The notes: generated from the sequence alone by a model not told the origin. Shown: positions 34,500 to 46,381, counted from the first letter of the stretch. The stretch: DNA of 64,000 bases from Leptura quadrifasciata (GCA_963675555.1 OY776675.1:53919513-53983512); one strand, 5' to 3'. Program-made: numbers and translations.

Positions 34500-35107
34500 A
34501 CAGGGTGTCTCACCGGGAATTGAATCGATCGATATAGAGAAAAATACGCATCAGAAAATTTTGAGAATTTAGATAATTACTAATGTCGGTATGGCCAATC
34601 TAACTAAAATAATTACAAGCAGCTGGCACTTCCGCTTATACCGGAAGTCGATACTAACTTGCTTATTTCAAATGGAACACCCTATATATTTTAGGGTTTT
34701 CGAAAAGAGCATAAAACTCTGTGTCGAAAATATGTAGAATATCCTATACCTAAACCTAAACCCTTCGTGTAAAAGATCCTCATTTGCTTCTTGTCACATA
34801 AAAAGAACACATTATGTTCTACAACTGAAATAAATCCAATAATATCATACCAAGTGTTCCGTTTTACGCGTTACATTTTGTCAACTTCAAACTGCGAAAA
34901 CTTATTTAGGTCAAATGGAACACCCTGTATTTTTTTACGTCAAGTTGTGTAAAATTGAATTCCCTTTTTTTTGATATTAGCATTGTGGGGTTAAAGTTAC
35001 AACTTTTTGAAATATTTGCGATTTTATTAGAAATTCATGAATTGTTGTAATCATTTCATCAAAATAGCCATGATTAGAGACAATCAGTCATTATCTTATG
35101 TCAAAAA

Positions 35108-35250
35108 ATGTCAGCACGTTTAAATTACACCCACAAAGACTTTTTAAATTTGTTTATTATTTATGGAGAATGTGATAAAGTAATATCAAGAACTTGCAGC
35201 ACATTTGCTACTGGATATCCACAAAAACGCAAAATAACTCTAACACTGTA
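35108..35250 (+). pseudogene. Transposase N-terminal HTH-like fragment
   Basis: The frame reads MSARLNYTHKDFLNLFIIYG ECDKVISRTC, then FATGYPQKRKI. This resembles the first helix-turn-helix of insect mariner-related transposases (MxxYTxxE...V..Y...N.........F...P.R). It lies on the opposite strand to the catalytic piece, so the gene has been internally rearranged. Confidence 0.45.
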
Positions 35251-35299
35251 ATATGCGTATTAATCGAATTAAAGATATGGCATGAGCTTTCAATTTAAT

Positions 35300-35635
35300 A
35301 ATTGCTCAAAATTCCGTCCCCGAACCTCGACACATTTTTCGCACCTTCGGATTACTTCCTCTTCTAATTGAATCCTGTGATATATTTTGAAATGCATTTC
35401 TTACTCTTTGCATACAATCTTCAATGGTTGTTAATGGGCTCTCATAAACTTTATTTTTAATAGTTCCCCAAATGAAATAATCCAGAACTGATAAATCGGG
35501 CGAGCGAGGAGGTCATAAGAAAGGTTCATTATTGGCAATCCATTGATCATAAAAAGTTTCTTGTAAATAATTATTAATTAAATATGCGTTATGTGGGGAG
35601 CACCGTCGTCGTGCTGATAAAAAAATGTTTCTATG
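35300..35635 (-). pseudogene. Mariner-like transposase catalytic C-terminus
   Basis: The minus strand shows HDDGAPHI (second catalytic Asp of the QQDGAPPH block) near 35620-35600. After a frame change come QETFYDQWIANNEPFL, PPRSPDLSVLDYFIWG (third catalytic position) and KNKVYESPLTTIED. One stop interrupts FL*PPRSPDL. This is the DD[D/E] core of the IS630-Tc1-mariner superfamily. It is related in type, but not closely, to the copy at 62.1-63.1 kb. Confidence 0.8.
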
Positions 35636-35936
35636 TTCGGCGAGAGGTCAATTTTCTAAATAGTTATTATTCAAATTTTATAAGATATTCAGATATCTTT
35701 CACCTAAAAAAAGAAAACAAAAATTTACCTATACATATTAGCAGAAGAGAAAATTTAATTTACCGTTTAAATTTTCCTGATAAAATTGTAATGCCACCAC
35801 TCTAAGCTGCTTGTAATTATTTTAATTAGATTGGCCACCCCGACATCAGTAATTAACTAAATTTTCAAAATTCCCTGATGCGTACTTTTCTCTATATCGA
35901 TCGATTCAGTTTCCGGTGAGGTACCCTGTATAATTG

Positions 35937-36555
35937 TCCTTGTATTAGATTGCTGTTAAAATAAAATAATAAAATATATATTGCACCCCCATGAGCGAGT
36001 TAAATTAATACATTATTTTGTATATAGCCAGATGCATCAAATAAATTTACAAGTTTTAGTACAAATGAACTCAGATGACGGGGAGGCGACGTAAAGAGAT
36101 TATATTCACGTGAGCCAAGCAGCGGAAGTTTCAGTGCACATGTTCAACCGTCTCGCGTATTTGATGTGTAGTTGCTCTCCATCCTCTACATATTTATACA
36201 ATATATTCTAAGTGTCTCTGATGTCACCCATATAACGTCACCCTGTCGGTAAAGCGAATAACTGAAACTACTTTCAGATCGCCATTTACCGTTCCAAGCG
36301 TAAAACGTGCCTGCCCGCTCTGACCTGCGAAGAAAACATTGACAAGACATGAGGAGCCGTGTAGTGCATTCCGTTCCGACCGCCCTCCAGCAGCAGACGT
36401 GCCCGACAGTAAATCCGAATAGTAAGTAAGACCATAGAGAAGTAAGGTAAACTAATAGATAAGCCTGGCTAGTGCAATACAGCCGCTAACTGCCGCAAGA
36501 CTGACCCGTAAGGGGAGCTATCCAGTCCAGTCCAACCACGAGGGTTCAAGCCACG
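35937..36555. other. GC-richer interval, unassigned
   Basis: 36060-36560 is clearly less AT-rich than its surroundings, with several CpGs and GTAAGT-like sites (for example near 36421). It could be a retroelement leader or a non-coding first exon. No coding frame or domain supports a gene. Confidence 0.3.
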
Positions 36556-36992
36556 GTAGGTGCCCTTCAGTAGGAACCTTAATATAGGGTCGCGGGGCAC
36601 CAAAAGGTTATAAATAGCTTTACTAATCATACTTTAACTTTTCAGGATTTCTAATTACACTTTATTCTTTCAGGTTTTTCTAATTATAACTTGACTTTCA
36701 GCTTCCGTTTCGGTAGACTTTTCGTAGGTGACTTTCAGTAGGGACATTTATACAGAATCGCAAGGCACTGAAAAGTTATAAATAGTTTTACTAATCATAC
36801 CTTGACATTCAGTTTCCGTTTCAGTAGGCGTACAACTCGTAAACCGTCACGAGGCACTGAAAAGTTAACGATAGTTTCCTCAATCATACTTTGATTTTCC
36901 AGCTTCCGTCCCAGCAGGAACCTTTATTTATAGGGCCACGGCGCACTGAAAGGTTATACATAGTTGTTATTAATTGTACCTTGTTTTTCAGA
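36556..36992. repeat. Four degenerate ~100-bp tandem repeats
   Basis: Each unit runs TTCAGTAGG..., a CGAGGCACTGAAAAGTTA-type block, TATAAATAG or a variant, ATCATACTTTGA and a pyrimidine-rich TTTTCAG. Units begin near 36566, 36736, 36814 and 36902. TATAAATAG is a good TATA-box match in the first two units, and TTTTCAG resembles a splice acceptor, but no downstream gene is evident. Confidence 0.6.
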
Positions 36993-38660
36993 AATACTAA
37001 TCAAATTTTACGTTTCGGGTTTCACTATCCCACCTTTTGTTTCAGAACCCTAGTTACCATCATTTTGTATGCACTAGACAAGTACTACATCAAACTTCTC
37101 TATAATTTTTTGCACTGTACTTGTTTTTATATATCTGTGGTTTTGCTTCTCACATCCAGTATCCGTATTTAGTCTGCTCCTGTTTTATCACCTTACTAGT
37201 TGCCCTGGGTTATCTCTTATTCTGTACCATTTTACTGTCATCTGTTACTACCATTTTCGTTGCATCGCTTGCCTCCATTAACTGTTTTGTAGTGACCTGT
37301 AGAGTTTGGTTGAGAAAATTTTTTATTAAGCAAGTAGATTTGTATATAGTAGACTTAATATTATTTATCGAATTTTGAGCTTTACTCTTTGTGTGTAAAC
37401 GTCTAATTTCCCAGATTGACTCACTGGAGTGCCGTTTCTCCACTTGAGCTACTCAGCCTCACGTATCCGGCTTGTGGGTAGTGTGTCCTGATACTTAACT
37501 AGGATTGGCTCGAGTGTCGAAGAGTGGCCCTTTTTCTCCTTGTCGCCAGCTAGGGTGGAGAAAAACGCGTTACATGAATTTGTAACGAACAAAATACTCT
37601 CATAACCTCTTTACTTATGTTGCAAGACAATCTAAAATGGCACTTATAAATAATGACGGGTTAAAAAAAAATTCAAAGCTTTGTGAAATATGTATTTAAT
37701 TAATATTATTTAACAGACGATTGACGCATGATTGAAACATTGCTTCATAAAAGAAATAATCACAATCCTACAAAAAAATGCTTTGGCCGGGGTACCCCGC
37801 TATTGTATTCTTGTGCATTTTCGCCCGCTGAGTTCCAGTCGGAGGCTTTAAATAGCCTAAAATAAATTACGAAATAATGGAGAAAAGTTTCACGCACTGC
37901 GTCGCCTTTATAAATGCTTATTCGAAAAGGATAAAAACCTGGCAATATAAGTATCGTCATTAAAGTAATATTCTTTTACAGAAGTCTAAATTTTATAGGC
38001 GATGAATGCGTTTCATTTGTACCCTTTAAGAGATTGTTCCCCTAGGAGCTGACTTCGGATAAATATATATAAGCAATTAAGGGAAATCATGTATATAAAA
38101 AAAGTGCATAAATTTCATCTAATATATTATATACGTAAAAATATTTTCTAATAATTACTGATACAAATATAAAGCAATTTTATGGCAAATAACTCTAAAA
38201 TTTCCTCAACAGTGACGATGCAAAGCAAGCAAATATATTTATTATAAAATATATTGCCCTGGTTAGAATAATTGCCCTTGATATTGAAATCTGATTAAAG
38301 ATTTAAAAATTACCGTGCATAGTAAAATTCTCTGAAATGTATTCAAGCATATAATTATACCTGGAAAATAAATAGCTACCCTTTTAAATACGAGTATTTT
38401 TCCCTTTCAATCGATATTTTCCATTAATAAGTAATAATACTTACTAAATTCATTCTGTAGGGCATATTTTTGTTGTACCTTAGTATTACAATCTATAGAT
38501 TAAATTTGAAGAGAGTTTAATTTTCATTAAGGCAAAAATTTCCACACACTTAAAGAATCAAAATGAAAATAATGTTTATTGCTTCAAAGTGTACGGACAC
38601 TGGACAGTCTACAAAAAATATTTTAATGCTTGATCGTGAGCAATACATAATAATGACAAT
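36993..38660. other. Mostly AT-rich interval with a GC-richer patch at 37420-37560
   Basis: Short hydrophobic open frames at 36891-37378 show no family. The patch at 37420-37560 is unassigned. No gene seen. Confidence 0.3.
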
Positions 38661-39272
38661 AAAATTATAATAACAGTGTGATGAAAATTGATAAACTCAT
38701 ATTTACAACGAACTGAACGAGCAACGAGGAGCAGCAGTAGGCAGCTTTCAGTGAGAACCTGAAGATGGCAGACAACCGTGACTCCTGGAGGAGTCGACCA
38801 TCCGTTGTTCGTATAGCTCCGGTTATGCTTAGGCAGGAAACTCTCTGCACTTGGCTGAGCTTGACTTACTTACCACAGCTAAGTGGTAAGTTTACTCTTA
38901 GGCCACTAAACGACAGCTCCATAGTTTATAGGTTATCATTGGTCTTATGACGGCAGTGTATATTCACATGATCATTTTGATTTTCATTCCCCAGGTATTC
39001 CTCGCGGCCCTGTGGTACTTCTCATAAGAAATGTAAGCCTTCTTTAGTCTTCTATCTATGCGAAGATACCATGTCAGTTTGGCATCGAAGGTTACCCCAA
39101 GATACTTCACTTTTGATGTGAAACTTAGTGTTGTATTCAGAGGGGCAGGTAAATTCAGTGCTCCTGTTTCCTTTTCCTTGTGAAGAGACCCATCTCCGTC
39201 TTCCTGAGATTGACAGACAAGGAAGTTTTTTGCACCATTTTTCGATTATTCTTAGGGCCCCCTGCATTCTTT

Positions 39273-39284
39273 TACAGAGGACTC
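39273..39284. repeat. 12-bp TSD of the 5S-SINE, left
   Basis: TACAGAGGACTC is repeated exactly at 39673-39684, inside the interrupted LINE frame. Confidence 0.9.
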
Positions 39285-39672
39285 TTTTTTTTTATACATT
39301 TATTTAACGTCGGCCTATTTCCGCTACTGAGGCCTAACACCGACGCCTGTAGACGAGCTACCCCCAACCAGGAATTTTGCCGAACCTCTTCCCTTAAGAA
39401 GAGTAGGGATCTTTTACTTGCCTAACATTTAATAGACAAGGGACCGACGGCTTTACATCCCCTCCGAAGGATGGTATATCTCCTATACAACCCTCGCCTA
39501 AGGTTGTATAGCTTCCGCGCATACACTGATATACAAGCCGCTGGAAGATGTGTGAGGCGAGAACGCGGTTTCCGTTGGAATGGTCACCAATCCAAGTACT
39601 AACCGCGCCTGTCGTTGCTTTACATCGCATACCGAAGTATGTACATAGTAAAGACGCACCTACGCTCGCCCC
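39285..39672 (-). mobile_element. 5S rRNA-derived SINE (SINE3 type)
   Basis: Minus-strand element of 388 bp with its poly(A) end at the left (T run 39285-39293). Near its 5' end it carries a diverged 5S rRNA segment (complement of about 39564-39645). Internal promoter box A reads AAGCAACGACAGGCGCGG (39603-39620), and the 3' control element reads GCGCGGTTAGTACTTGGAT then TGGTGACC (39582-39608). The rest of the body recurs at 43515-43803 and in split form at 51268-51344 with 52694-52870. The exact 12-bp TSD shows retrotransposition into the LINE. Confidence 0.9.
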
Positions 39673-40069
39673 TACAGAGGACTCCTTCGAATTTTCCGCT
39701 AAGCACTATTGTTAAATCAAATGCCTACAATTGTGTGGAAACCTTCTTAATTGAGGCGGCACAAGAGGCTAACAAGAACGAGGTTGCATAGCGGTGGTGA
39801 TATTATATCTCCCTGCGGACAACCTCTCGCGATTATTCCTCGTACAGATTTGTGTGATTATATAATATATATTATTTAAATTATACCATTCACGTTTAAT
39901 TCTATGATTAACCTCATTTCTAATTTTCACTATGTTTATCCTACTTACTATCCAATTTTTTGCAAAGCCATTAATTTGTTGGATGGCAACAGTCACATTT
40001 TAATATTTGTCAGAATGAAAGCCAATGTAATTTGATTCGTCAACTATTTTATGTAAAGAAATGTTTCGT

Positions 40070-41170
40070 AAATAAATGTGTTATTATTATGCCGTAATGT
40101 GGAATTCCGTCCTTATTCTTGAAATATGTAGCACGCTCTCAACATTTCTAATTTGAACTAAAAAATTTAAGTCTAATATATACTATCTATATCATACACG
40201 TAAACATATATACAAATCAATTGTGAGTTAATATTTTCTCACAATATCAAATACACCCTATATGTAAATGGTTGATACATAAAAGTGGCCTCTTCATATA
40301 AGAAAGCATTTATATTTCATATACTTAAATAGCAAATAAAGAAGCTGCAGCAAAACATATTTTGTATTTCATAATTAATTTTACCGTGAATGTATGCGCT
40401 CAAGTAATGTATTTAATGTGGGCGGCGCAGTGCATCAGAACATGTCAATATTTTGGGCTTCGACTAGGTATTTCTGGGGCAGACAAGGGCAAAAGTTCAC
40501 TATTTGCCATTACAGCGCAATGTTTGACTACGAAATAGCTACATTATACACACGAACACTTCAGATTATCTACGAAACATCTGCCGCACCGCTTTATGTG
40601 CGGATATTATTTTAAATTAATTTATATATTACTACGACGCGATTATGCAAGTCACAGGTTTCAATAAAAATAACAAGCCATTGTAAGTGCATATTCAGAC
40701 TTGTGGTAGCATGATATGTCACGATTTAATTATTCAAAAGTCGCTGTGGAAATTCCTTATATCAAGAAACCCTGTCGGGTTTCGCAGCTAAGTTTCGAGC
40801 GAAACGGGACTTTATTCATATACAGCAAAATGTTGATTTCTGCGCCATTTGGATATTTCTTTTCTTTTATAAAAAGAACATAATCATTTAACATTGATAA
40901 TTACATGCGAAATGAATTGCTTATCGTTTCATCTTTCAAATAAATACCTATCTTTAAGTTGTCATCTTATTACGGCATTGCTATTGATGTTTGAATTTTG
41001 AGATCTGTCATTCCGGTTATATTTGTGTACTAGACGGAAGTACGTCTTCAAAAACGGAAGTATGACGTCGACGGATACAAAAATCGCTTAATTTAATCCT
41101 GTGACAGTGACATTAATAAATAACGTAAATATAAACACAATCAAACTAGTAGAAATATAACCTAATTTTT
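40070..41170. other. AT-rich interval, nothing recognised
   Basis: No gene or repeat call. 41030-41080 carries paired ACGGAAGTA motifs of unknown meaning. Confidence 0.35.
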
Positions 41171-41177
41171 TTAAAGA

Positions 41178-41450
41178 TACTTAGTGACTCTGGAAAAAGG
41201 AGTTAAAGGTAACGCGACCTCCCCGACTTGTGGTGATAGAATCGGTTGCCACCAGTTTCAGTTCGATCTGACAAACTGTTTCAGGAAAAAGTGTGTTGTG
41301 ACAAAGCTAAAGCTCAGAAATAAGTAAAAGTTTACTTGAGGATAACTAGGACCTCGATACAACCTGTTCACCACTTCTGATCGACCGCCTGAATTTTGAC
41401 CGGAATACTTAGTGACTCTGGGAAAAGGGGTTAAAGGTAACGCGACCTGG
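41178..41450. repeat. Spaced direct repeat, ~46 bp
   Basis: 41178-41222 and 41404-41449 share ATACTTAGTGACTCTGG, AAAAGG and GTTAAAGGTAACGCGACCT, with a spacing of about 226 bp. They could be terminal repeats of a small element or remnants of a tandem array. Confidence 0.7.
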
Positions 41451-41454
41451 GAGG

Positions 41455-42100
41455 TCAAAAAGTGCTAAGATCGAAATCAAGTAAGTTCCTAGACACCATC
41501 GAGATCAGTAGTAAAGCACTCAAAAAGATATGATTGACAGTCCTAAGTTTGCAAATGGGAAGTATGCCTATATTCAAATTTCACTTCTTTTAGATAATCT
41601 ATCTTAATAGCTAATTGTGAAACCACGTATTGTTTCATAATGAAAAAATAAATAAAATCACCCCCCCCCCCACAACACTTCCAATGTATAATAATACAAG
41701 CTAATTTTCTATGTGGCTTCTCTGCACTCTCAGACTATCCATCATGTTTATCGCTTTAACTATATACTTCAGGATAAGCAACATAACCTTTGCTTAAACC
41801 AAACTGGAAGACAATAACAAAAAGCTCTTTACCGTTATTGTAGTAGTGTTTCAACATTGTTTTCATAACAATACAACCAAATATCTTGAAGCTGGATTTC
41901 ACAGTTGGAATGTAACACGGGACTTGTTGAAGAAAAGCTTTATTTTCCAAACGTAGGTAAATAATTGATTACTTTACTTGAATTTCTATTTTGTCTTTAC
42001 TTCTAGTAGTATTAGGAGGTACCTTTTTCGCTGGCTGGGATATCCATTGAATTATGCAATAAAAACAGCAGCACAAAACACATTCCATATGTAATAGAAA
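41455..42100. other. AT-rich interval, nothing recognised
   Basis: Includes a C10 homopolymer near 41661-41670 only. Confidence 0.35.
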
Positions 42101-42104
42101 AAAT

Positions 42105-43010
42105 TTGCGCTGCTATAGTAACAATAATCTACTCTATTTTAAGGGCGAGTTTTGCTTATACGACACACTTCCATTTAGCCCCAACCCTCATAACATCACA
42201 TATTGTAATCCCAAATTCGGGAGTTCTACTAGGCTCTATTTTGGAACCACTACTTATAACCTTATATGTTGCCAATCTGATAAACTGCCAAATTCATTTA
42301 TATGCGGATGATATTCCGCCCTATTTTTTAAATAAAAAGGGGGGAAACTCCCTAATAAATAGGAAATGCTTATGAATTTAAAATCTATTATAGATTTGTC
42401 ACGAGATCATTGCCTAATTATAAATTGTCACACATTCAAGCCAAAAAAATATAGGGACTCTGTCAAAAGATAGTGAAATGGAATTGATAGATATGGCTAA
42501 AAGTCAAGACTTTAATACACAATAATTTAATATATGAAAGACAATAAATTATCCCAAAGATCATTTGGTGCACTAACCTTTTTTTTAGTGAAATATACAT
42601 TGCTTGCCATACAAGATGAAAGCTACTTTATGCGAAACTCTGGATCAATTATTCTTTGGTTATTAAAGGTTAACTTTAAGCTTTTTTTATGAGCACCATG
42701 CTTTGCCGGCCAGTTTATATGCTTTAAATTAGCAAGTGCGGATTGTTCAGGTTCCTAGTACCAATTTCCGAATCTATTGACAATCGCCCTAATCGAATTT
42801 GCATTTATTTTCTGTATGTCGACATTATTTAAGTGTGAGAAAAGACAAAACAAACTTAGAGATTTCCTCTGTGAGCTATAATAAAAGTAACCAGCCTAAA
42901 GATCTAGGCGTCTGTCGTCATCATAAATATAAAAGGCGATGGAGAGCAGTTTTAGTAATTTACCATATTAATACATGGCATTCAACCGTCAAGGTACACT
43001 AGCATGATTA
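42105..43010 (+). mobile_element. LINE RT fragment, plus strand, degenerate
   Basis: The frame at about 42219-42320 reads GVLLGSILEPLLITLYVANL then IHLYADDIP, giving RT motif B and motif C (YADD at 42301-42312). Downstream decayed frames (ADCSGS...FPNLLTIALIE, FCMSTLFKCEKRQNKLRDFL) fit the C-terminal region. Frameshifts and stops throughout. Confidence 0.7.
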
Positions 43011-43514
43011 TCTGAAATAATTTTAATTTTTTGTTGAGTCGTCTCTGATCAAGATTTATTTTCAGTCAAGTTTGCAAGTAGTTAGTTTTAAATGTTTTTT
43101 ATGGCGTTCATTTACCAAACTTTAATTTGCTAACGCTACGCATCTACACAAAGGAAAACGTTCCAGAATATTAATCGATATTGAGACAGGCACAGAATGA
43201 ATGAAGTAGTTTATAAAGTTTATAACGAATCCTATTACAAATTAGTGTACAAGCGTTAGGAATCAGATCGTGCAAGAAAATGGAATTGAGAATAACGTTA
43301 ATATGACAATTTTATTTCATTAACAAGTTAACAAGGTAGATGCTTATAATCAAAATAATTGATCTGCCTGACCGTACAAAACTGATTAGTTAGAGGATAA
43401 ATCATTAATAATATATTATTTCATATGAAGTAAAAGCGAAGGATGTGCTTGAATTTGTGTCTCTGGTAAGAACAGCAGAGATTCAGAATATCTCCACATA
43501 TAACATGCCATTTT
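43011..43514. other. AT-rich interval, nothing recognised
   Basis: No supportable feature. Confidence 0.35.
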
Positions 43515-43803
43515 TCTTCAAACACCGAACAGCCTATTTCCGCTACTGAGGCCTAACGCCAATGCCTGTAGACGAGCTACCCCCAACCAGGAATTTTCCC
43601 GAACCTTCTATTTCCAAGAGTAGGGATTTTTTACTTGCCTAACATTTAATAGATAGGGGATCGACAAGGGCTTTACATCCCCTCCGAAGGATGGTATATC
43701 CTTTATACAATCCTTGCCTAAGATTGCATAGCTTCCACACATACACTGATATACAAGCCGCTGGAAGATGTGAGGCGAGGACGCGGCATTCCTTGTGAAT
43801 GAG
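43515..43803 (-). mobile_element. 5S-SINE copy, 5'-truncated
   Basis: Closely matches the body of the SINE at 39.3 kb (CCTATTTCCGCTACTGAGGC, TTTACATCCCCTCCGAAGGA, GATATACAAGCCGCTGGAAG). It stops where the 5S-derived head would begin (GACGCGGCATTCC). From 43804 it abuts the unidentified repeat X. Confidence 0.85.
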
Positions 43804-44940
43804 AACGATCCATCTTTACGCGTCTGAAGGACTTTTATTATATTTTCCAAAGTAGATATTAAACGTTCACAAAGAAGGGTTCAAATTGAGTGTTTCAGAC
43901 TAATAATACAAAATCTATACTTACTGTTCGCTTTTGCTTAATTCCTTCACTAATGGTACCAATTGGACTATAAATCTAACACAGTAAATACTAACACTTT
44001 CTTAAATTTAAACCTGAAAACGAATTTTGAAAACACAAGGAAAAGACAATATAAAGTTCAAATAATATATATTAAATCTTTTAAAAATTCATGTTTTTAC
44101 AAAACGTTCAAGAAAATGAGTATCAACTATAGTCTGACCCGTGTACAACACATAATGAGGAACGGAACTACCATCCAATGTTTTACACAAAAAGATTCAG
44201 TAAAAAGTTCAATTTTTATAATTTTTTGGTGGGCTTTTACTTCCCTGTCTATTGACGTATTTTCAGTTCAATATAAATTTTAATCGCTCGTCGGAGCTTA
44301 AAAATGCTTGAATCGCAACGACTTTGAATTATATTCTGCAATTATAGATTCATACGTTCAGGCAAGGCGGTCCCATGCACGTTCTGAGTACATGGTACTA
44401 TACTTTTTGACACCGAATCACTGAGGAACCAGTTTAGGGCAAATACCGTTAAAATCCATCACCTTTCCGTCAAAATCGACTGCTAGAGAATGGTACGGCA
44501 CCCTCGACGCTAAGGGCTTTTTTCGCTAAAACTCTCGAAATACTTTTTGACTAGAGACTGGATTAACTTGTCCTCATATTTCACACAACGCATGAGTTGT
44601 AGTACTTAACAAAGTGGATTCGTAAAAAGGTTTTTAATTTCAAATTTCCGAAGTTTTCGTTATACTTTCTAAATTTTGTGGTCGGGGCGACATTGCGTCC
44701 CCGTACCGCGACATTTAGTATACTTTCTAAAATTAAACTCCTTGATGAGTTTCTGATATTTTTGCATAAAAAAGGCTCCGTAGAGCGAAAATGTGATTGA
44801 CTGAATGTATAAAAATCTCTTCCAACGGCATTTTTACGTGAACCACGCTTTTCATGCAAAATGTCGGATTTCTTTAGAGTTTCGAAAAGTTCATCGAGGG
44901 TTTTGGCGTGTTGTTTAACATGAACATGAACAAACCGTGC
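43804..44940 (-). repeat. Repeat X, copy 1 (unidentified element)
   Basis: About 1.1 kb homologous, in inverted orientation, to 51344-52694. Shared blocks include GATCCATCTTTACGCGT at one end, AACGTTCAAGAAAATGAG, GCAAGGCGGTCCCATGCACG, and CATCGAGGGTTTTGGCGTGT at the other. The motif TTTAGAAAGTATA recurs inside it. Frames here (43963-44283, 44581-44859) are not conserved as proteins and match no family. Could be a non-autonomous transposon; class unknown. Confidence 0.7.
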
Positions 44941-46200
44941 ACTTGTTTTTGAATAGGAGATGTTTGATTGAATTATTTGTAATTTTATTTATTTTTTGAA
45001 TTTCGGCACTAGGGTCAAAGGCTTCACCCTGTATATATCAGGGAGCACTTGGTTTTAGCAAAAGTTCTAAAAACACTTTTAATTATCTGTGGCAGGGTAT
45101 TTTTTCACCACCCTGTATATTGCTTCTTGAAATGACGCACTAATATTTAGAACGAAATTATAAATTTATTTAAATTACGATGTACAATGATAACTTTTCA
45201 ACAACGAAAATTTTGTCTTAGAAAAATAAAACATTAAATTGATTTGAAAATTTTGGAAAAAAAAATGACTTTTTGGCAAATGCGCCGATTTTGAGAGTTT
45301 GATAAATTCACTTTGTATTAAATGCGCGAAGGCAAAGTGAAGTGGACGTTTTTCTACTTGGAGGAGCCAATTGCAATTGCAAATTTGCTTTTAGGCATTC
45401 TTTGGAGCCGTCCCTGGTTCTCTGACGAGAAGTATGAAAAGAGACTTTTCTATACTGAGAAATCTTTATTCGAGTAATTTTTTGATTCGAAGTAAATTTG
45501 TTATTAAGCTCTCCCTGGAGCCGTCTCTGTTCTCCTGGTGAAATATTTGCCAAAGGCCGCTTCGATACAATTACTTGTCTCAATTTTGCCATGACTGTTA
45601 CTTAATATGAGTTAATTAGACAATATTTTTAAGAATTTGTTGTAAATAATAATTTTCCTGCGCTAAATATATCTCCACACAAAGAATTACAACAACCAAA
45701 ATGAGCACAAATCCATCAACGGTTATTTTTCAATATGATCCGGATTTCTTTCCAGTCCGTTAATCTTGAGATAAAGTTGTCAGCTGTCACACCTACGAAA
45801 TTCATTTATAAGACTCAGAGCAAGCCTCTATGTCACTCTCTAGCAGGTGATTCGGCGACTTGGTCAGAGTTTCTATCATCTATATTTATTGAATGATTTA
45901 ACAACGAATATTTTGTTAAATGAACCTCAACGAATCATTCCTAAAGTAACTTATGATTTTACTAATAGTTTATGGTATTATTTGCAATAAGTAACAAATA
46001 TTTTAGTACAATTTTTTATGAAATTTTGTAGTGTGTTTCTGAAAACCAGCCTCACCGAAAACGTGTAATAATGTCAGGTACTCAGTATTCATTCAATAAT
46101 TTTGTCACATAAACATAAAGAGATTAGTTTAATCCTCACAATGCTATAGGTTTAAATTTTTGAATGGATGTCTTTTGAAATTATTAGGTTCAACCTAATA
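44941..46200. other. Unassigned interval
   Basis: Two same-direction CACCCTGTATAT motifs (45029, 45112) resemble ends of DNA transposons. A 94-codon minus-strand frame (45308-45592) contains an internal degenerate duplication (GGAGCCGTCYCTG...TCTC.TG) and no known domain. No gene call. Confidence 0.35.
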
Positions 46201-46211
46201 CTGCTTATTTT

Positions 46212-46381
46212 AGTACAATATCAATTTAGTTCCATCGACAAGAAGGCCACAATCGTCTTCCATATAAAGATCTAAATATTGTTTAAACGTTGCTGGAACA
46301 ATTTGACTATACTTTTCTTTTTCTGTAAATTTTTCCAATTTACTTAGCAATTCTGTTACGTTTGTGCATTCTGTTGCCATT
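46212..46381 (-). other. Unassigned short open frame with good start context
   Basis: A 56-codon stretch begins at an ATG with context CTAAAAATGGCA (46381) and reads MATECTNVTELLSKLEKFTE ... KEKYSQIVPATFKQYLDLYM ... GLLVDGTKLILY to a stop. It is unusually protein-like (no low-complexity bias, a charged amphipathic pattern) compared with other short frames here. I recognise no family. It could be a captured host exon or a chance frame. Confidence 0.2.

Larger units (their letters stand above)
34502..35928. mobile_element. Tc1/mariner-like element with ~125-bp TIRs
   Basis: Terminal inverted repeats at 34502-34626 and 35803-35928 begin CAGGGTGTCTCACCGG / CAGGGTACCTCACCGG. TA dinucleotides directly flank both (34500-34501 and 35929-35930), as expected for a Tc1/mariner TA duplication. 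Inside are two transposase pieces in opposite orientation. Between 34627 and 34940 lies sequence with the hairpin-plus-GGAACACCC repeat also seen at 17.95 kb, possibly a separate insertion. Confidence 0.85.
38670..40020 (-). mobile_element. LINE of the I/R1/LOA type, split by a SINE
   Basis: The minus strand reads NWIVSRINIVKIRNEV near 39930, CPQGDIISPPLCNL near 39830-39790 (RT motif B) and GKFEGVLC at the SINE border. After the SINE follow MQGALRIIEKWCK (39267-39229), LSVNLRKTEMGLFTRKRK, VKYLGVTFDAKLTWYL, YTAVIRPMITY and CLSITGAIRTT near 38840. The catalytic YADD region between 39790 and 39690 is decayed. The end near 38810-38769 fuses to the GACTCCTGGAGGAGTCGA hairpin repeat. The gap-corrected order matches RNase-H-bearing LINEs. 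Confidence 0.85.

Noticed and set aside
39564..39645. 5S rRNA gene.
   Set aside because: Only a diverged part of 5S is present, joined to an unrelated body with poly(A) and a TSD, so it is a SINE head.
44581..44859. Coding frame inside repeat X.
   Set aside because: The corresponding frames in the other copies are broken or out of register, and no domain is visible.
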